32,113 nt of DNA from NCBI GenBank assembly GCA_018267315.1, contig JAFDYS010000015.1, forward strand, positions 1-32,113, in the 5' to 3' direction. This stretch comes from Bacteroidota bacterium (lineage in GTDB: Bacteria > Bacteroidota > Bacteroidia > Chitinophagales > UBA10324). The position numbers were made by a program, and so were the translations under genes. Of this stretch, positions 7,966 through 17,587 are shown in pieces. The notes beneath the pieces were generated by a model, which worked only from the letters and a program-made list of their open reading frames with translations, made no database searches and was not told the origin of the DNA. Each line of letters starts with the position of its first letter. The stretch's first letter is position 1.

Positions 7966-10851
7966 TCATGGAGCAGTCACTCCTGCTTCCATATAACTTT
8001 CTATGGGCGGGCAGGTGCAAATAAGGTTTCTGTCGCCGTAGGTATTGTTGATGCGCGCCACCGAAGCCCAGAACTTTTGATGCCGCACGAATGGCAGTGG
8101 GTAAGCGGCCTTCTCGCGTGAATAGGGATGCAACCATTCGTTCGCCGTCACTTCGGCGGCGGTGTGCGGCGCATTCTTCAGCACGTTGTCGGCTTTGTCG
8201 GCTACGCCATCAGCGACTTCCTGAATTTCATGACGGATCGAGATCAGCGCATCGCAAAATCGGTCGAGCTCTCCCTTGTCCTCGCTTTCTGTAGGTTCGA
8301 TCATCATGGTTCCCGGCACCGGAAAAGAAACGGTTGGAGCATGGAAACCATAATCCATTAATCGCTTGGCAATATCTTCCACTTCAATGCCGTGCTTTTT
8401 GAACTCGCGCATGTCCACAATCATTTCATGAGCGCATCGGCCTGACTTGCCCTGGTAGAGAATGGCGAAATGTTTTTGAAGACGGGCCTTAATGTAGTTG
8501 GCATTGAGGATGGCGAGCTGCGTGGAAAGCAACGCACCCTCTTCGCCCAGCATCCTGAGATAACCATATGAAATAAGAAGGATGCTGGCGCTACCCCATG
8601 GCGCAGCTGCAACAGCAGGGATTCCCTTCTTCCCTCCTGTTTTAACTACCGGATGTGATGGAAGGTAATCCGCAAGTTTGTCGTTAACGCAGATGGGACC
8701 CATCCCCGGTCCGCCACCGCCATGCGGAATGGCAAAGGTTTTATGGAGGTTGAGATGACAAACATCGGCGCCGATGGTGGCCGGATTTGTCAATCCGACC
8801 TGGGCATTCATGTTGGCGCCATCCATATACACCAGTCCGCCATTAGCATGAACGATGTCGCAAATTTGTTTCACCTGTTCTTCATAAATGCCGTGCGTGG
8901 AAGGATAGGTGATCATGAGTGCAGCGAGATCATTCCGGTGTTCTTCAGCGCGAAGCTTCAGGTCATTGATATCTACGTTACCTTCTTCATCACTCTTCAC
9001 CACCACTACTTTCATTCCGGCCATCACCGCACTCGCAGGATTGGTACCATGCGCCGAAGCAGGAATAAGTGTGATGTTGCGGTGACTGTCTCCACGATCT
9101 ATGTGATACGCGCGTATCACCATGAGTCCGGCATATTCACCCTGGGCGCCTGAATTAGGTTGCAGCGAACAAGCCGTGAAACCGGTGATGCGGCAAAGCA
9201 TTTCTTCCAGATCACTGATGATTTGCCGATACCCTGCAGACTGCTCCTCCGGAACGAACGGATGCAATTGCGAGAATTCGGGGAAACTTACAGGAATCAT
9301 TTCTGAGGCCGCGTTAAGCTTCATGGTGCAGGAGCCGAGTGAGATCATGGAGGTGTTGAGAGAAAGATCTTTGTTCTCCAGCCACTTCATATACCGCATG
9401 AGTTGCGTTTCACTGCGGTGCGAATTGAATACCGGATGGGTGAGATATGAGGAAGTGCGAACTAGCGATGACGGAATGCGGCTCACCACTTCCTTTTCTT
9501 TACCGTGAACCTGATCCGCACTTGCTTCCCGGAAAACGTCAACGATCTTTTTCAGATCATCTTTTGAAACGGTTTCATCGAGCGCAATACCGATGGCGCC
9601 ACCATCAAAGTAGCGGAAGTTGATTCCATCCTTTTGGGCAATCTCTTTTACTTCTTCATGAATACCGGGTTCATTGCTACCATGAGAAACTTTGAGCGTG
9701 TCAAAGAAATATTCATTCACTTGTGCGTAACCCAACTGCGTGAGTTGATCAGCAAGCCAGCATGCCTGATGATGAATGTCCCGGGCAATTTCTTTCAACC
9801 CATCAGGTCCGTGATACACGGCAAACATCGCTGCCATGTTGGCCAGAAGCGCTTGTGCCGTGCAGATGTTTGAAGTGGCCTTCTCGCGCTTGATGTGTTG
9901 CTCGCGTGTTTGAAGACTCATGCGGTAAGCATGGTTCCCCTTGGCATCAATGGAAACCCCGATGATGCGGCCGGGCATTTGTCTTTTGTAATCTTCTTTA
10001 GCAGCAAAGAAGGCCGCATGTGGTCCGCCGAAACCCGGAGGAACTCCAAAGCGCTGCGCCGAACCCACACATACATCAGCACCCAGTTCACCCGGCGCTT
10101 TGAGCAGCGTGAGAGAGAGCAGATCGGCCACTATGACTACCCTCACTCCCCTTGCATGGGCTTCGGCAATCCACGGTGAGTAGTCTTCCGCCAACCCGTC
10201 GCCATCAGGATATTGAAGTATGGCTCCGAGGAAGGATTCATCCATTTGTTCCGTATGATGATCCCCGATGACGAGTTCAATCCCCAAGGGTGTTGCCCGC
10301 GTCCTCAACACATCAATGTTCTGCGGAAATAACTTTTCAGAAACGAAAAACTTCACCCGGTCTTTATCGGCTGCCTCTCTTGCATGAAACAACATGATCA
10401 TGGCCTCCGCTGCGGCCGTGGCCTCATCAAGTAATGAGGCATTAGCAACTTCCAGTCCGGTAAGATCAATCACCATTGTTTGAAAGTTGAGCAGCGATTC
10501 CAGTCTTCCCTGTGAAATCTCGGCCTGATACGGTGTATACTGCGTGTACCACCCTGGGTTCTCAAACAGATTGCGCAGAATGGGTGATGGAGTGATGGTT
10601 CCGTAATAGCCCATACCGATGTAAGTGCGGAACAATTTGTTCTGGGTAGCTACCTCACGGATGTGTTTGAGATATTCATGTTCTGATATGGCTTCAGGAA
10701 GCCCGAGCGGTTGGGGCAGGCGAATAAGTTGAGGCACCACTTCATCCATGAGTTGCATGATGGATTCGCTACCGATATTCTTCAGCATTTCATCAATCTC
10801 TTGGTCATTAGGACCAATATGCCTTGCAGCGAAACCTTTAGGAATAGTCAT
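7966..10851 (-). CDS. gcvP: Glycine dehydrogenase (decarboxylating), P-protein of the glycine cleavage system
   Basis: PLP enzyme that decarboxylates glycine and passes the aminomethyl group to the H-protein lipoyl arm, feeding one-carbon units to folate. The 961-residue product is the single-chain form with both halves fused, not the split GcvPA/GcvPB. The N-terminus has [14 protein letters not shown] and [18 protein letters not shown]. The C-terminal half holds the PLP site [20 protein letters not shown] near residue 700, with the Schiff-base Lys in HK. The partner genes gcvT, gcvH and lpd are not in the window, so the system is dispersed. A perfect -7 box lies 46 bp upstream of the ATG. 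Confidence 0.97.
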   Translation of the reverse strand: MTIPKGFAARHIGPNDQEIDEMLKNIGSESIMQLMDEVVPQLIRLPQPLGLPEAISEHEYLKHIREVATQNKLFRTYIGMGYYGTITPSPILRNLFENPGWYTQYTPYQAEISQGRLESLLNFQTMVIDLTGLEVANASLLDEATAAAEAMIMLFHAREAADKDRVKFFVSEKLFPQNIDVLRTRATPLGIELVIGDHHTEQMDESFLGAILQYPDGDGLAEDYSPWIAEAHARGVRVVIVADLLSLTLLKAPGELGADVCVGSAQRFGVPPGFGGPHAAFFAAKEDYKRQMPGRIIGVSIDAKGNHAYRMSLQTREQHIKREKATSNICTAQALLANMAAMFAVYHGPDGLKEIARDIHHQACWLADQLTQLGYAQVNEYFFDTLKVSHGSNEPGIHEEVKEIAQKDGINFRYFDGGAIGIALDETVSKDDLKKIVDVFREASADQVHGKEKEVVSRIPSSLVRTSSYLTHPVFNSHRSETQLMRYMKWLENKDLSLNTSMISLGSCTMKLNAASEMIPVSFPEFSQLHPFVPEEQSAGYRQIISDLEEMLCRITGFTACSLQPNSGAQGEYAGLMVIRAYHIDRGDSHRNITLIPASAHGTNPASAVMAGMKVVVVKSDEEGNVDINDLKLRAEEHRNDLAALMITYPSTHGIYEEQVKQICDIVHANGGLVYMDGANMNAQVGLTNPATIGADVCHLNLHKTFAIPHGGGGPGMGPICVNDKLADYLPSHPVVKTGGKKGIPAVAAAPWGSASILLISYGYLRMLGEEGALLSTQLAILNANYIKARLQKHFAILYQGKSGRCAHEMIVDMREFKKHGIEVEDIAKRLMDYGFHAPTVSFPVPGTMMIEPTESEDKGELDRFCDALISIRHEIQEVADGVADKADNVLKNAPHTAAEVTANEWLHPYSREKAAYPLPFVRHQKFWASVARINNTYGDRNLICTCPPIESYMEAGVTAP

Positions 10852-10897
10852 GTGCTGTTGAGATGTTTTACAAAAAAATGAAGGTGAATGAGGGCGG

Positions 10898-10905
10898 CAA
10901 AGTTA
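10898..10905 (-). promoter_or_regulatory. -7 box upstream of gcvP
   Basis: TAACTTTG on the minus strand, a perfect TAnnTTTG followed by C. No -33 TTG is visible at the usual spacing. No glycine riboswitch is apparent in the short leader. Confidence 0.5.
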
Positions 10906-11063
10906 ACGCACGGAAGCAAATCCCATGCGACCTGCTCTTGTGCAAGAAGCACACTTTCAGGCAGAACACCGAGTTTTCAACATCCTAAGCTTTGGAGGGC
11001 TTCAGAAGTCATTCTTCATTAATTGTTTTTTGAGTATTTTTTCGAAATCAAATCATAAAATCT

Positions 11064-11606
11064 ATGCTTCCTAACTACTTCAAAATCCTTGAAATAACTG
11101 AAGATGCCAGTGAGATGGAGATCAAGCGCGCTTACCGGAGCAAGGCCAAGGAGTTTCATCCCAGTGAAAACAAAGCACCTGATGCCCTGGACAAATTCAT
11201 TTTGGTGAATGAGGCATACGAAATACTTATTCACAAGAACACGCATGAGATCTACCTCGTGGATTACAATTCAACGCATGATCCTCTTAAATACGAAGTG
11301 TATTACTACTGGATCAACAAAGCACGCACCCGTGCCGCACAGCACGCCGGGCTTACGATGAAAGAGTTTCTCAATTCAAAATTCTACAAAAACACATTCG
11401 TCAACAGCTATCCAACGCTCATCGCCTATCTCGTGATCGGTATTTTGATGCTGATCGCGCCGTTCGTTACCGTGGTGATGATTGACGTAAACAATGTGGG
11501 CATTGTGGGCATACTGGCGGTGATTTTCATTGCATGGCCATTAGGTCTTTATTTCTTCGTGCAGGCCGCATCGGGATTTCAGATGATGAGGAAATACATG
11601 CACTAA
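11064..11606 (+). CDS. Membrane-anchored J-domain-like protein with HPS instead of HPD
   Basis: 180 residues. Residues about 1-67 look like a DnaJ J-domain: NYFKILEI (helix I), EMEIKRAYRSKAKEFHP (helix II), then ALDKFILVNEAYEIL (helix III). The diagnostic HPD tripeptide that triggers DnaK ATP hydrolysis reads HPS (about residues 33-35), so canonical DnaK stimulation is doubtful. The C-terminal part has two hydrophobic segments (about 113-136 and 141-167) that would anchor it in the inner membrane with the J-like domain facing the cytosol. No G/F-rich, zinc-finger or substrate-binding domain is present, so it is a type III (DnaJC-like) architecture or a degenerate adaptor. It is divergent from gcvP. 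Confidence 0.8.
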   Translation: MLPNYFKILEITEDASEMEIKRAYRSKAKEFHPSENKAPDALDKFILVNEAYEILIHKNTHEIYLVDYNSTHDPLKYEVYYYWINKARTRAAQHAGLTMKEFLNSKFYKNTFVNSYPTLIAYLVIGILMLIAPFVTVVMIDVNNVGIVGILAVIFIAWPLGLYFFVQAASGFQMMRKYMH

Positions 11607-11643
11607 GCACGAAAGTGTTTCCGGCAGCGTTGAGGATTTCATG

Positions 11644-11676
11644 TTGAAATCAAAAGCAGCGTAAGTCTTAACTTTG
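11644..11676 (+). promoter_or_regulatory. Promoter abutting the next gene
   Basis: TTG (11644-11646), a 22-nt spacer, and a perfect TAACTTTG (11669-11676). The box ends 1 bp before an ATG at 11678 and 7 bp before the ATG at 11684. Transcription from it should start around 11681-11684, which argues for the second ATG and a leaderless or near-leaderless mRNA. Confidence 0.55.
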
Positions 11677-11683
11677 GATGGTC

Positions 11684-12319
11684 ATGAAATCAACGGGCAA
11701 AATATGGCTTGCGCAAGTGATGATGTGGCTGCTTGTTTCCGTTGCCGGACATGCTCAGCAACCAAGATTGATTCAGTTCAGCGGGCTGGTGGTATCCACT
11801 GATTCTGCAGCCACGCCCGTTCCTTTCGCCAGCGTTTACAACCGTTCGCTCAACCTCGGCGCAGTGGCGAATTACCAGGGCTTCTTCTCTTTTGCCGCGC
11901 GCGTGGGCGATACCATTGAAGTTACCAGTGTAGGTTTCAAGAAAGGTACCACGGTTGTTCCTGACATTCCGGAAAACCAGGCATTCACGGCCATTATCTT
12001 CCTGCAAAAAGATGTGAAGACGTTGCCCGAAGCGCGGGTGTATCCCTGGTTTTCACGCGAACAATTCCGTGATGCATTCATTCACCTTGATATGCCGGAT
12101 GATGACTTAGCGCGTGCGCAGAAAAACCTTAATCCTGCAACCATGACGGCCATCGGGCAAAACATGCAGGATCCCGACCTGAATGCCCGCCGAACGCTGG
12201 ATGCATTAAGCTACACATACTACTACAAAGGGCAGTATCAGCCGCAGGCGATCTTAAGCCCCACTGCCTGGATGCAGTTCTTTGATGCCTTGAAAAGCGG
12301 TGCGTATAAAAAGCAGTAA
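11684..12319 (+). CDS. Exported carboxypeptidase-regulatory-like domain protein
   Basis: 211 residues from the chosen start; the ATG at 11678 would add Met-Val but overlaps the expected transcription start. A signal peptide covers about residues 1-24 (hydrophobic core IWLAQVMMWLLVSVAGHA). A CarboxypepD_reg-like beta sandwich follows (about 30-110): FSGLVVSTDSAATPVPFASV, then YQGFFSFAARVGDTIEVTSV, the standard 'plug-like' repeat also seen at the N-terminus of TonB-dependent receptors. The C-terminal region (about 115-211) is helical, ends SGAYKKQ, and was not recognised. It probably acts in the periplasm or cell envelope; function unknown. It converges on def with 25 bp between the stops. Confidence 0.78.
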   Translation: MKSTGKIWLAQVMMWLLVSVAGHAQQPRLIQFSGLVVSTDSAATPVPFASVYNRSLNLGAVANYQGFFSFAARVGDTIEVTSVGFKKGTTVVPDIPENQAFTAIIFLQKDVKTLPEARVYPWFSREQFRDAFIHLDMPDDDLARAQKNLNPATMTAIGQNMQDPDLNARRTLDALSYTYYYKGQYQPQAILSPTAWMQFFDALKSGAYKKQ

Positions 12320-12344
12320 TGGGTAATGAGAAAAACGGATCGCT

Positions 12345-12935
12345 TTATTTCCTGAGAGGAAATTTCATTTTGTAGTCCACTTCCACTTCGCCTCGTGAAA
12401 TGTTTTCAAGTTTTTTCTTGATGAGGCGCTTCTTGAGCGGTTTGAGATAATCAATGAACAACACTCCTTCGATGTGGTCATATTCATGTTGAATCACACG
12501 GCCGGCCAATCCCTTAAATGTTTCACGATGCGCCTGAAATTTTTCATCGAGATATTCCAGCGTGATCTCTCCGGGGCGGTCAATGTCTTCCCGGATCTTA
12601 GGAATGCTCAAGCAACCTTCATTATATGAGAAAGGATTTCCGTTTTTGTTAACTGCTTTGGCATTGATGAAGATCCGGCGTATGCCTGTTTCGTTCTTAA
12701 ACGGACTTTCTTCTTCCTCATCCTCCCTGAAGTGCTTGATGGCCGTTTCCGTATCCACCACAAAAAGCCGGATGGAGCGGCCGATCTGCGGAGCCGCCAG
12801 CCCGATGCCACTGGCTGATTGCATGGTTTCAAACATGTCGGCAATAAGTTGCTCCAAACCGGGGTAATCCGGATTGATATCCGAAGCCCTTTTGCGGAGC
12901 ACGCCATCACCGTATGCTACAATGGGAAGAATCAT
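12345..12935 (-). CDS. def: Peptide deformylase
   Basis: Metal-dependent enzyme removing the N-formyl group from nascent proteins at the ribosome exit. It has 196 residues. All three family motifs are intact: GIGLAAPQIG (about 43-52), EGCLSIP (about 106-112, metal ligand Cys108) and QHEYDHIEG (about 149-157, His150, catalytic Glu151, His154). An acidic insertion (about 70-78, EDEEEES) between motifs 1 and 2 slightly lengthens it. Its ATG overlaps the ruvX stop by 4 bp, indicating translational coupling; it is the last gene of the four-gene unit starting near 14684. Confidence 0.97.
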   Translation of the reverse strand: MILPIVAYGDGVLRKRASDINPDYPGLEQLIADMFETMQSASGIGLAAPQIGRSIRLFVVDTETAIKHFREDEEEESPFKNETGIRRIFINAKAVNKNGNPFSYNEGCLSIPKIREDIDRPGEITLEYLDEKFQAHRETFKGLAGRVIQHEYDHIEGVLFIDYLKPLKKRLIKKKLENISRGEVEVDYKMKFPLRK

Positions 12936-13345
12936 TTTCTCAAATCAAGGTAGTGCTGCAAAATTAAGGCAGCGCTCACGATATCCGTCAATGACTTTTG
13001 ACGCCGGTCTTTCTTCTTCAACCCCGATTGAATAATGGATTGCTGGGCCATTTTAGAGGTAAAGCGCTCATCAACCATCACCACTTTTTTTTCCGGAAAT
13101 TTTTTCTCCAGTTCTCTCACCAGCTTATGAACCTGCTGAGAAAGTGGATTGGCGGTTCCATCCAGATTTTTCGGGTCGCCCACCACGATTAATTCTACTT
13201 CTTCCTTCATGAAATACGATTCAAGGAAACTGATCAGATTCCCGCTTTCCACGGCCTGAAACGGCGATGCAATAATCTGCATCGGATCAGTTACTGCAAG
13301 ACCCGTTCTCCGGAGTCCGAAGTCAATGGCGAGAATTCGTGCCAC
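12932..13345 (-). CDS. ruvX: Putative Holliday-junction resolvase / pre-16S rRNA nuclease (YqgF)
   Basis: RNase H-fold nuclease of the YqgF/RuvX family, proposed to mature the 16S rRNA 5' end and, in some species, to cut recombination intermediates. The 137 residues match the family length. Visible catalytic elements are ILAIDFGLRRTG (Asp8), VVGDPKN (Asp57), VMVDERFTS (Asp92), and DIVSAALILQHYL near the C-terminus supplying the last acid. It lies 2 bp downstream of the UbiA gene and overlaps def by 4 bp. The combination of rRNA maturation and deformylation fits a translation-related operon. Confidence 0.94.
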   Translation of the reverse strand: MARILAIDFGLRRTGLAVTDPMQIIASPFQAVESGNLISFLESYFMKEEVELIVVGDPKNLDGTANPLSQQVHKLVRELEKKFPEKKVVMVDERFTSKMAQQSIIQSGLKKKDRRQKSLTDIVSAALILQHYLDLRK

Positions 13346-13347
13346 AA

Positions 13348-14193
13348 TCAGAAGAAATCAATCAACACAAAAATGGAGAAAACAATGCTGGCAATTCCAT
13401 TGGTAGTGAAGAAGGCCACATTCACCCGGCTCAGGTCGTTTGGTTTTACGATGGTGTGCTGATATAAAAGCAGCGCCGCGAAAATGCCAAGGCCCATCCA
13501 GTACCAGAAACCGAAATGCCCGATAAGCGCGATAGCAATAAAGCAACATAGCGACACTACATGAAGAAGGGATGAGAAATTCAACGCGCCGTTTCTTCCG
13601 AGCCAGGCAGGAATAGAATAGAGCTCATGCTCGCGGTCAAATTCTTCATCCTGCAAAGCGTAGATCACATCAAAACCACTTACCCAGAACAAGACACCCA
13701 AACCCAAAAGAACAGGAATGATGTGAAACACTCCGGTGACAGCGAGATAAGCACCTACCGGCGCCAGTGCAAGCCCCAGCCCAAGAAACAAATGTGAGAA
13801 GGAAGTGAACCGCTTCGTGAAGCTGTAACCGAGGACCACCGCTAATGCGACCGGCGACAGAAAAAAACAGAGCGGATTGATGAACCAGGTTGTCACAATA
13901 AATCCCATGCTGCAGGCAATTACAAAAATGGTCGCTGCCCTTTTTGAAATTAAACCGGATGGAATTTCACGCTGCGCCGTACGTGGATTATTCTTATCAT
14001 AACGTAGATCTGCTATACGGTTAAAAGCCATTGCAGCGCTGCGTGCCAGCACCATGCAGAGTAGAACGAGTAAAAACTTTTCGAAATGAAATGCATATCC
14101 CTGCTGCCAGGTAGCCAGGAAGAAACCGATCAGGGCAAAAGGCAGTGCAAAAACCGTATGAGCAAACTTGACGAGAGAGAGGTAGCGCTTCAT
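13348..14193 (-). CDS. UbiA-family polyprenyltransferase (menaquinone pathway candidate)
   Basis: Integral-membrane prenyltransferase, 281 residues, with about eight or nine hydrophobic helices. The first Asp-rich motif is NRIADLRYDKNNPRT (about 58-72, Asp62 and Asp66) and the second is DEEFDREHE (about 182-190). Both bind Mg-prenyl diphosphate. The extended NPRTAQREIPSG sequence resembles the UbiA-like subgroup often called MqnP (futalosine menaquinone pathway) rather than MenA, but that subgroup call is from memory. Bacteroidota use menaquinone, so a quinone role is likely. No other quinone gene is nearby. The start overlaps the upstream DUF1573 stop by 4 bp. Confidence 0.88.
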   Translation of the reverse strand: MKRYLSLVKFAHTVFALPFALIGFFLATWQQGYAFHFEKFLLVLLCMVLARSAAMAFNRIADLRYDKNNPRTAQREIPSGLISKRAATIFVIACSMGFIVTTWFINPLCFFLSPVALAVVLGYSFTKRFTSFSHLFLGLGLALAPVGAYLAVTGVFHIIPVLLGLGVLFWVSGFDVIYALQDEEFDREHELYSIPAWLGRNGALNFSSLLHVVSLCCFIAIALIGHFGFWYWMGLGIFAALLLYQHTIVKPNDLSRVNVAFFTTNGIASIVFSIFVLIDFF

Positions 14194-14684
14194 GGCTTCT
14201 TGTTCACATTGGCCGTAATGGTTAGCACGGTGGGATTGGGCTCCGTGTTGGCCGTTACCGTGATGGTTTTATTTTGCAAACCTTCTCTGCCCGAACTGTT
14301 GAACTGAACTTCAATGGTGGCTTTAGTTCCGGGAGCAATGGGTTCCCGCGGGTAGGTTGGCACCGTGCAACCGCACGATCCGATGGCATTGGATATCACC
14401 AGCGGATTGGTTCCGGTATTCGTAAAGTTGAATGTATGATGTACGATCTCGCCTTCCGTAATATCACCGAAATCATATTTCATCTCATCAAACTTTATAA
14501 ACGTGCGCGGCTGATTCGCTGTCACACTGTTTTCAGGAGCGGAAACACCATGCACCCCGGTTGTTGCAGGAACAGCGAGGCGCTCGTTGCGCTGATCAAT
14601 CATTTCAAGAATATCAATTACGGTCATGATGAATACGCAGATCGTAATCACCACCAGAGAAAAAGTCTTAATGCTTTCGTTCAT
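14190..14684 (-). CDS. DUF1573-domain protein, membrane-anchored
   Basis: 164 residues of unknown function. One hydrophobic N-terminal segment (about residues 7-25, TFSLVVITICVFIMTVIDI) acts as an anchor or signal. A DUF1573 Ig-like domain follows (about 62-160): DYDFGDITEG-type start (MKYDFGDITEGEIVHHTFNF), the conserved IGSCGCTVPTYP (about 104-115), and PGTKATIEVQFNSSGREG. The family is abundant in Bacteroidota envelopes and related to ASPM/SPD-2/Hydin-type beta domains. It is probably periplasmic. It heads the operon with UbiA, RuvX and Def; a -7 box lies 23 bp upstream. Confidence 0.88.
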   Translation of the reverse strand: MNESIKTFSLVVITICVFIMTVIDILEMIDQRNERLAVPATTGVHGVSAPENSVTANQPRTFIKFDEMKYDFGDITEGEIVHHTFNFTNTGTNPLVISNAIGSCGCTVPTYPREPIAPGTKATIEVQFNSSGREGLQNKTITVTANTEPNPTVLTITANVNKKP

Positions 14685-14706
14685 GATGAAAATAATATTC
14701 GAAGAA

Positions 14707-14714
14707 CAAAATTA
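14707..14714 (-). promoter_or_regulatory. -7 box for the DUF1573-ubiA-ruvX-def operon
   Basis: TAATTTTG on the minus strand, a perfect TAnnTTTG, in the 67-bp gap between pgk and the DUF1573 gene. It gives the operon its own promoter, separate from pgk. No clear -33 element. Confidence 0.45.
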
Positions 14715-14751
14715 AGGTTGAAAGCCGGGAAGTGCGGTGTCCGCAGCGCCA

Positions 14752-15957
14752 TCAGCCCATTCCAATGGCGGCAACGCCGGGCAATTCCTTTCCTTCAAAA
14801 TATTCCAGCATGGCGCCGCCTCCGGTTGAAACATAACTCACCTTGTCAGCCAGTTTGAATTTGTTTATCGCAGAAACCGAATCGCCGCCGCCAATGAGCG
14901 AATACGCTCCATGTTGCGTTGCGGCCGCCACGGCTTCGGCAATGGCTTTTGTCCCTTCCTGGAAATTGGAAAACTCAAACACGCCCATCGGTCCGTTCCA
15001 CAAAATGGTCTTCGACTGAAGGATCACTTTCCTGAAGTCCTCTATGGCACGCGGTCCAATGTCAAGTCCCATAGCGCCGCTGGTAATCTGATTGCTCGGA
15101 CACTCTCCCACTTTTGTTTCGTTGCTGAAAGATTCTCCGATCTTCGAATCCGCCGGCAGCAGCACATTCACCTTTTTTTGTTGTGCTTTTTCCAAAAGCT
15201 CCCGTGCCGTATCGAGGCGGTCTTCTTCACACAATGAGTTACCGATATTTCCGCCCATGGCTTTGAAAAAAGTATAGGCCATGCCACCGCCGATGATGAT
15301 GTTGTCGGCCTTATCGAGCAATTTTTCGAGGATCAGAATCTTGTCAGATACTTTGGCGCCGCCAATGATCGCGGTGAATGGTTTCTCATAATTGTTCAGC
15401 ACCTTCTCCGCGCTGGTTACTTCTGAAGCCATCAGGTAACCAAACATTTTTTTCTCTGTCGGGAAAAATTTCGCGACGATCGTAGTGGAAGCATGCGCGC
15501 GATGCGCCGTTCCGAAAGCATCATTCACATACACATCACCAAGTGAAGCCAATTTCCTGGCGAAATTTTCATCTCCTTTTTCTTCTTCCGGATGAAAGCG
15601 GAGATTTTCGAGTAACAGCACTTCTCCGGACTTCAGTGATTTGGCCGCGGCCTCAGCTTCAGTTCCAATGCAATCACTTACAAACTTCACTTCGCCTCCC
15701 AGTAATTCTGAAGTGCGTGCCACCACTTTCTTCAATGAATATTTTTCTTCCGGCCCGCCTTTGGGGCGTCCCATGTGCGACATGAGGATGGCTGAGCCAC
15801 CATCATTCAAAATTTTTTTAATGGTGGGAATGGCTGCGCGGATACGCGTATCATCCTTAACCTCCCCGGTGGTTTTATCCTGCGGCACATTAAAATCCAC
15901 GCGGATGAGTGCGCGTTGATTGTTGAAGTCGTAGCTGTCGATAGTTTTCATTTCCAT
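14752..15957 (-). CDS. pgk: Phosphoglycerate kinase
   Basis: Cytosolic glycolytic enzyme transferring phosphate from 1,3-bisphosphoglycerate to ADP. The 401-residue length is normal. Signatures are RALIRVDFNVP (about 14-24), the substrate loop SHMGRPKGG (about 60-68), LLENLRFHPEEE (about 115-126), GGAKVSDKI (about 200-208), and the C-terminal nucleotide loop LIGGGDSVSA and STGGGAMLEYFEGKELPG. An ATG two codons downstream (15951) gives MKTIDSYDF and is an equally good start. It sits 137 bp downstream of gapA on the same strand, so the two consecutive glycolytic steps are clustered and may be co-transcribed. Confidence 0.98.
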   Translation of the reverse strand: MEMKTIDSYDFNNQRALIRVDFNVPQDKTTGEVKDDTRIRAAIPTIKKILNDGGSAILMSHMGRPKGGPEEKYSLKKVVARTSELLGGEVKFVSDCIGTEAEAAAKSLKSGEVLLLENLRFHPEEEKGDENFARKLASLGDVYVNDAFGTAHRAHASTTIVAKFFPTEKKMFGYLMASEVTSAEKVLNNYEKPFTAIIGGAKVSDKILILEKLLDKADNIIIGGGMAYTFFKAMGGNIGNSLCEEDRLDTARELLEKAQQKKVNVLLPADSKIGESFSNETKVGECPSNQITSGAMGLDIGPRAIEDFRKVILQSKTILWNGPMGVFEFSNFQEGTKAIAEAVAAATQHGAYSLIGGGDSVSAINKFKLADKVSYVSTGGGAMLEYFEGKELPGVAAIGMG

Positions 15958-16094
15958 TGAAAGAAAATTTAAACTGCATTATGCAATCTTGCCTGTTGTG
16001 CAGAACAAGCAATCACCATCTATGATTAATCAGTGAAGGGACTGCTTCATCCATAAAAAATCTGAACACGCCATTCGGCTCAATAAATTGAATG

Positions 16095-17108
16095 CTACTT
16101 GCTGATCAATCCTGCAAAGTATTTCACCGTGCGAACCAACTGTGACACATAACTCATTTCATTATCGTACCATGAAACGGTTTTCACGAGTTGCTTGTCT
16201 CCCACCGTCATCACCTTGGTTTGTGTAGCGTCGAAGAGTGAACCGTAGGTAATTCCAATTACATCGGTGCTTACAATTTCATCTTCGGTGTAACCGTAGG
16301 ATTCATTTGTTGCTGCTTTCATAGCGGCATTCACTTCTTCTTTGGTCACCGTCTTTTTCAAAATGCAGGTTAGTTCGGTGAGTGATCCGGTAATGGTGGG
16401 AACGCGCTGAGCGGCACCATCAAGTTTTCCTTTCAGCTCAGGAAGCACCAACCCGATGGCTTTTGCGGCCCCGGTGCTGTTCGGCACAATGTTCATGGCT
16501 GCGGCACGCGCACGACGCATGTCACCTTTCGGATGCGGAGAATCCTGTGTGTTTTGATCGTTGGTATACGCATGAATGGTGGTCATGATACCCACCTCAA
16601 TGCCGAACGAGTCATTCATCACCTTAGCCATGGGCGCCAGGCAATTCGTTGTGCAGGAAGCGCAGGATATAATGGTTTCGCTGCCATCAAGAATTTGGTG
16701 ATTTACGTTGTACACAATCGTTTTCAGATCGCCGGTTGCAGGCGCTGAGATTACCACGCGTTTGGCCCCTGCTTTCAGGTGTGCTTCTGCCTTTGTTTTA
16801 TCAGTGAAGAACCCGGTGCATTCCAGTACCACATCCACCTGATGATCGCCCCAGGGAATTTGCGCCGGATCCTTCTGAGCATAAATCTTGATTTCATCAC
16901 CATTAACGATGATGGAATTGTCAGTTGACTTCACCTCGGCATTGAACCGGCCTTGCGCCGAGTCATATTTAAGCAGGTGAGCCAGCATTTTAGGATTCGT
17001 GAGATCGTTGATGGCGACCACGTCAATGCCTTCCATGTGATAAATCTGGCGGTAAACGAGACGGCCGATGCGGCCAAAACCATTGATTGCTACTTTGATG
17101 GTGGACAT
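16095..17108 (-). CDS. gapA: Glyceraldehyde-3-phosphate dehydrogenase, type I
   Basis: NAD-dependent oxidation/phosphorylation of glyceraldehyde 3-phosphate, 337 residues. The Rossmann start is [16 protein letters not shown] (about 6-21). The catalytic Cys152 is in [16 protein letters not shown] (about 148-163) and the base His179 in TTIHAYTND. The residue after the second strand is Asp (AINDLT, about 33-37), which favours NAD over NADP and a glycolytic role. The C-terminus [16 protein letters not shown] is standard. It has its own perfect -7 box 41 bp upstream and is followed by pgk. Confidence 0.98.
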   Translation of the reverse strand: MSTIKVAINGFGRIGRLVYRQIYHMEGIDVVAINDLTNPKMLAHLLKYDSAQGRFNAEVKSTDNSIIVNGDEIKIYAQKDPAQIPWGDHQVDVVLECTGFFTDKTKAEAHLKAGAKRVVISAPATGDLKTIVYNVNHQILDGSETIISCASCTTNCLAPMAKVMNDSFGIEVGIMTTIHAYTNDQNTQDSPHPKGDMRRARAAAMNIVPNSTGAAKAIGLVLPELKGKLDGAAQRVPTITGSLTELTCILKKTVTKEEVNAAMKAATNESYGYTEDEIVSTDVIGITYGSLFDATQTKVMTVGDKQLVKTVSWYDNEMSYVSQLVRTVKYFAGLISK

Positions 17109-17149
17109 GATGATTTGATGATTTTAAGTGGATGAAAATTTCGGAGCCG

Positions 17150-17157
17150 CAAAAGTA
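17150..17157 (-). promoter_or_regulatory. -7 box for gapA
   Basis: TACTTTTG on the minus strand, perfect TAnnTTTG followed by CGG, 41 bp before the gapA ATG. A TTTTG lies 16 bp upstream (17178-17174), slightly closer than usual for a -33 element. Confidence 0.6.
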
Positions 17158-17254
17158 GCACACGATTCCGCTACAAAAGAACGACCACGAAAAATTGTAA
17201 CCGGGTCATAAATGATGCAATTAAATGCCGGCTCTTATTTATTGGAGTGGGTAG

Positions 17255-17326
17255 TAGCGAGTACGGGAATCGAACCCGTGTTTTCTCCGTGAAAGAGAGA
17301 CGTCCTAACCCCTAGACGAACTCGCC
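17255..17326 (-). tRNA. tRNA-Glu (anticodon UUC)
   Basis: 72-nt cloverleaf on the minus strand. The acceptor GGCGAGT pairs with ACTCGCT (one G-U pair), the D-arm is GTC...GGAC, the anticodon stem TCTCT/GGAGA encloses loop CTTTCAC (anticodon TTC), and the T-arm is ACGGG TTCGATT CCCGT. CCA is not encoded. Confidence 0.97.
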
Positions 17327-17342
17327 GTTTTAAAAGCGGTCG

Positions 17343-17350
17343 CAAATATA
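17343..17350 (-). promoter_or_regulatory. -7 box for tRNA-Glu
   Basis: TATATTTG on the minus strand, a perfect TAnnTTTG followed by CG, ending 16 bp before the mature tRNA 5' end. The rest of the 17351-17587 gap, which follows the cupin gene, holds only a short AGAAAATTTTCT palindrome and no clear terminator. Confidence 0.6.
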
Positions 17351-17587
17351 ATTCAAATTACTCCCAGCATGCAACCGTTGCGGCATTCAATCTTTTTCCC
17401 ACTCATTGTATGCATGAAGTCACTACCGGTATATGCATTTCACAAAAAGATTTCCGCGCAAAATGCCTGTGGCTTTAAGAATAGAGTTTCAAATTTATTC
17501 AGCTCCTGAAAGAACGATAAAAACGAAAACGGAAGTAAAAAAATAGAGATTGAGCATCCCGTAATGAGAAAATTTTCTATTCGGAAT

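Noticed and set aside
10852..10897. Glycine riboswitch upstream of gcvP
   Set aside because: The leader is only about 40 nt, too short for the riboswitch, and the conserved core is absent.
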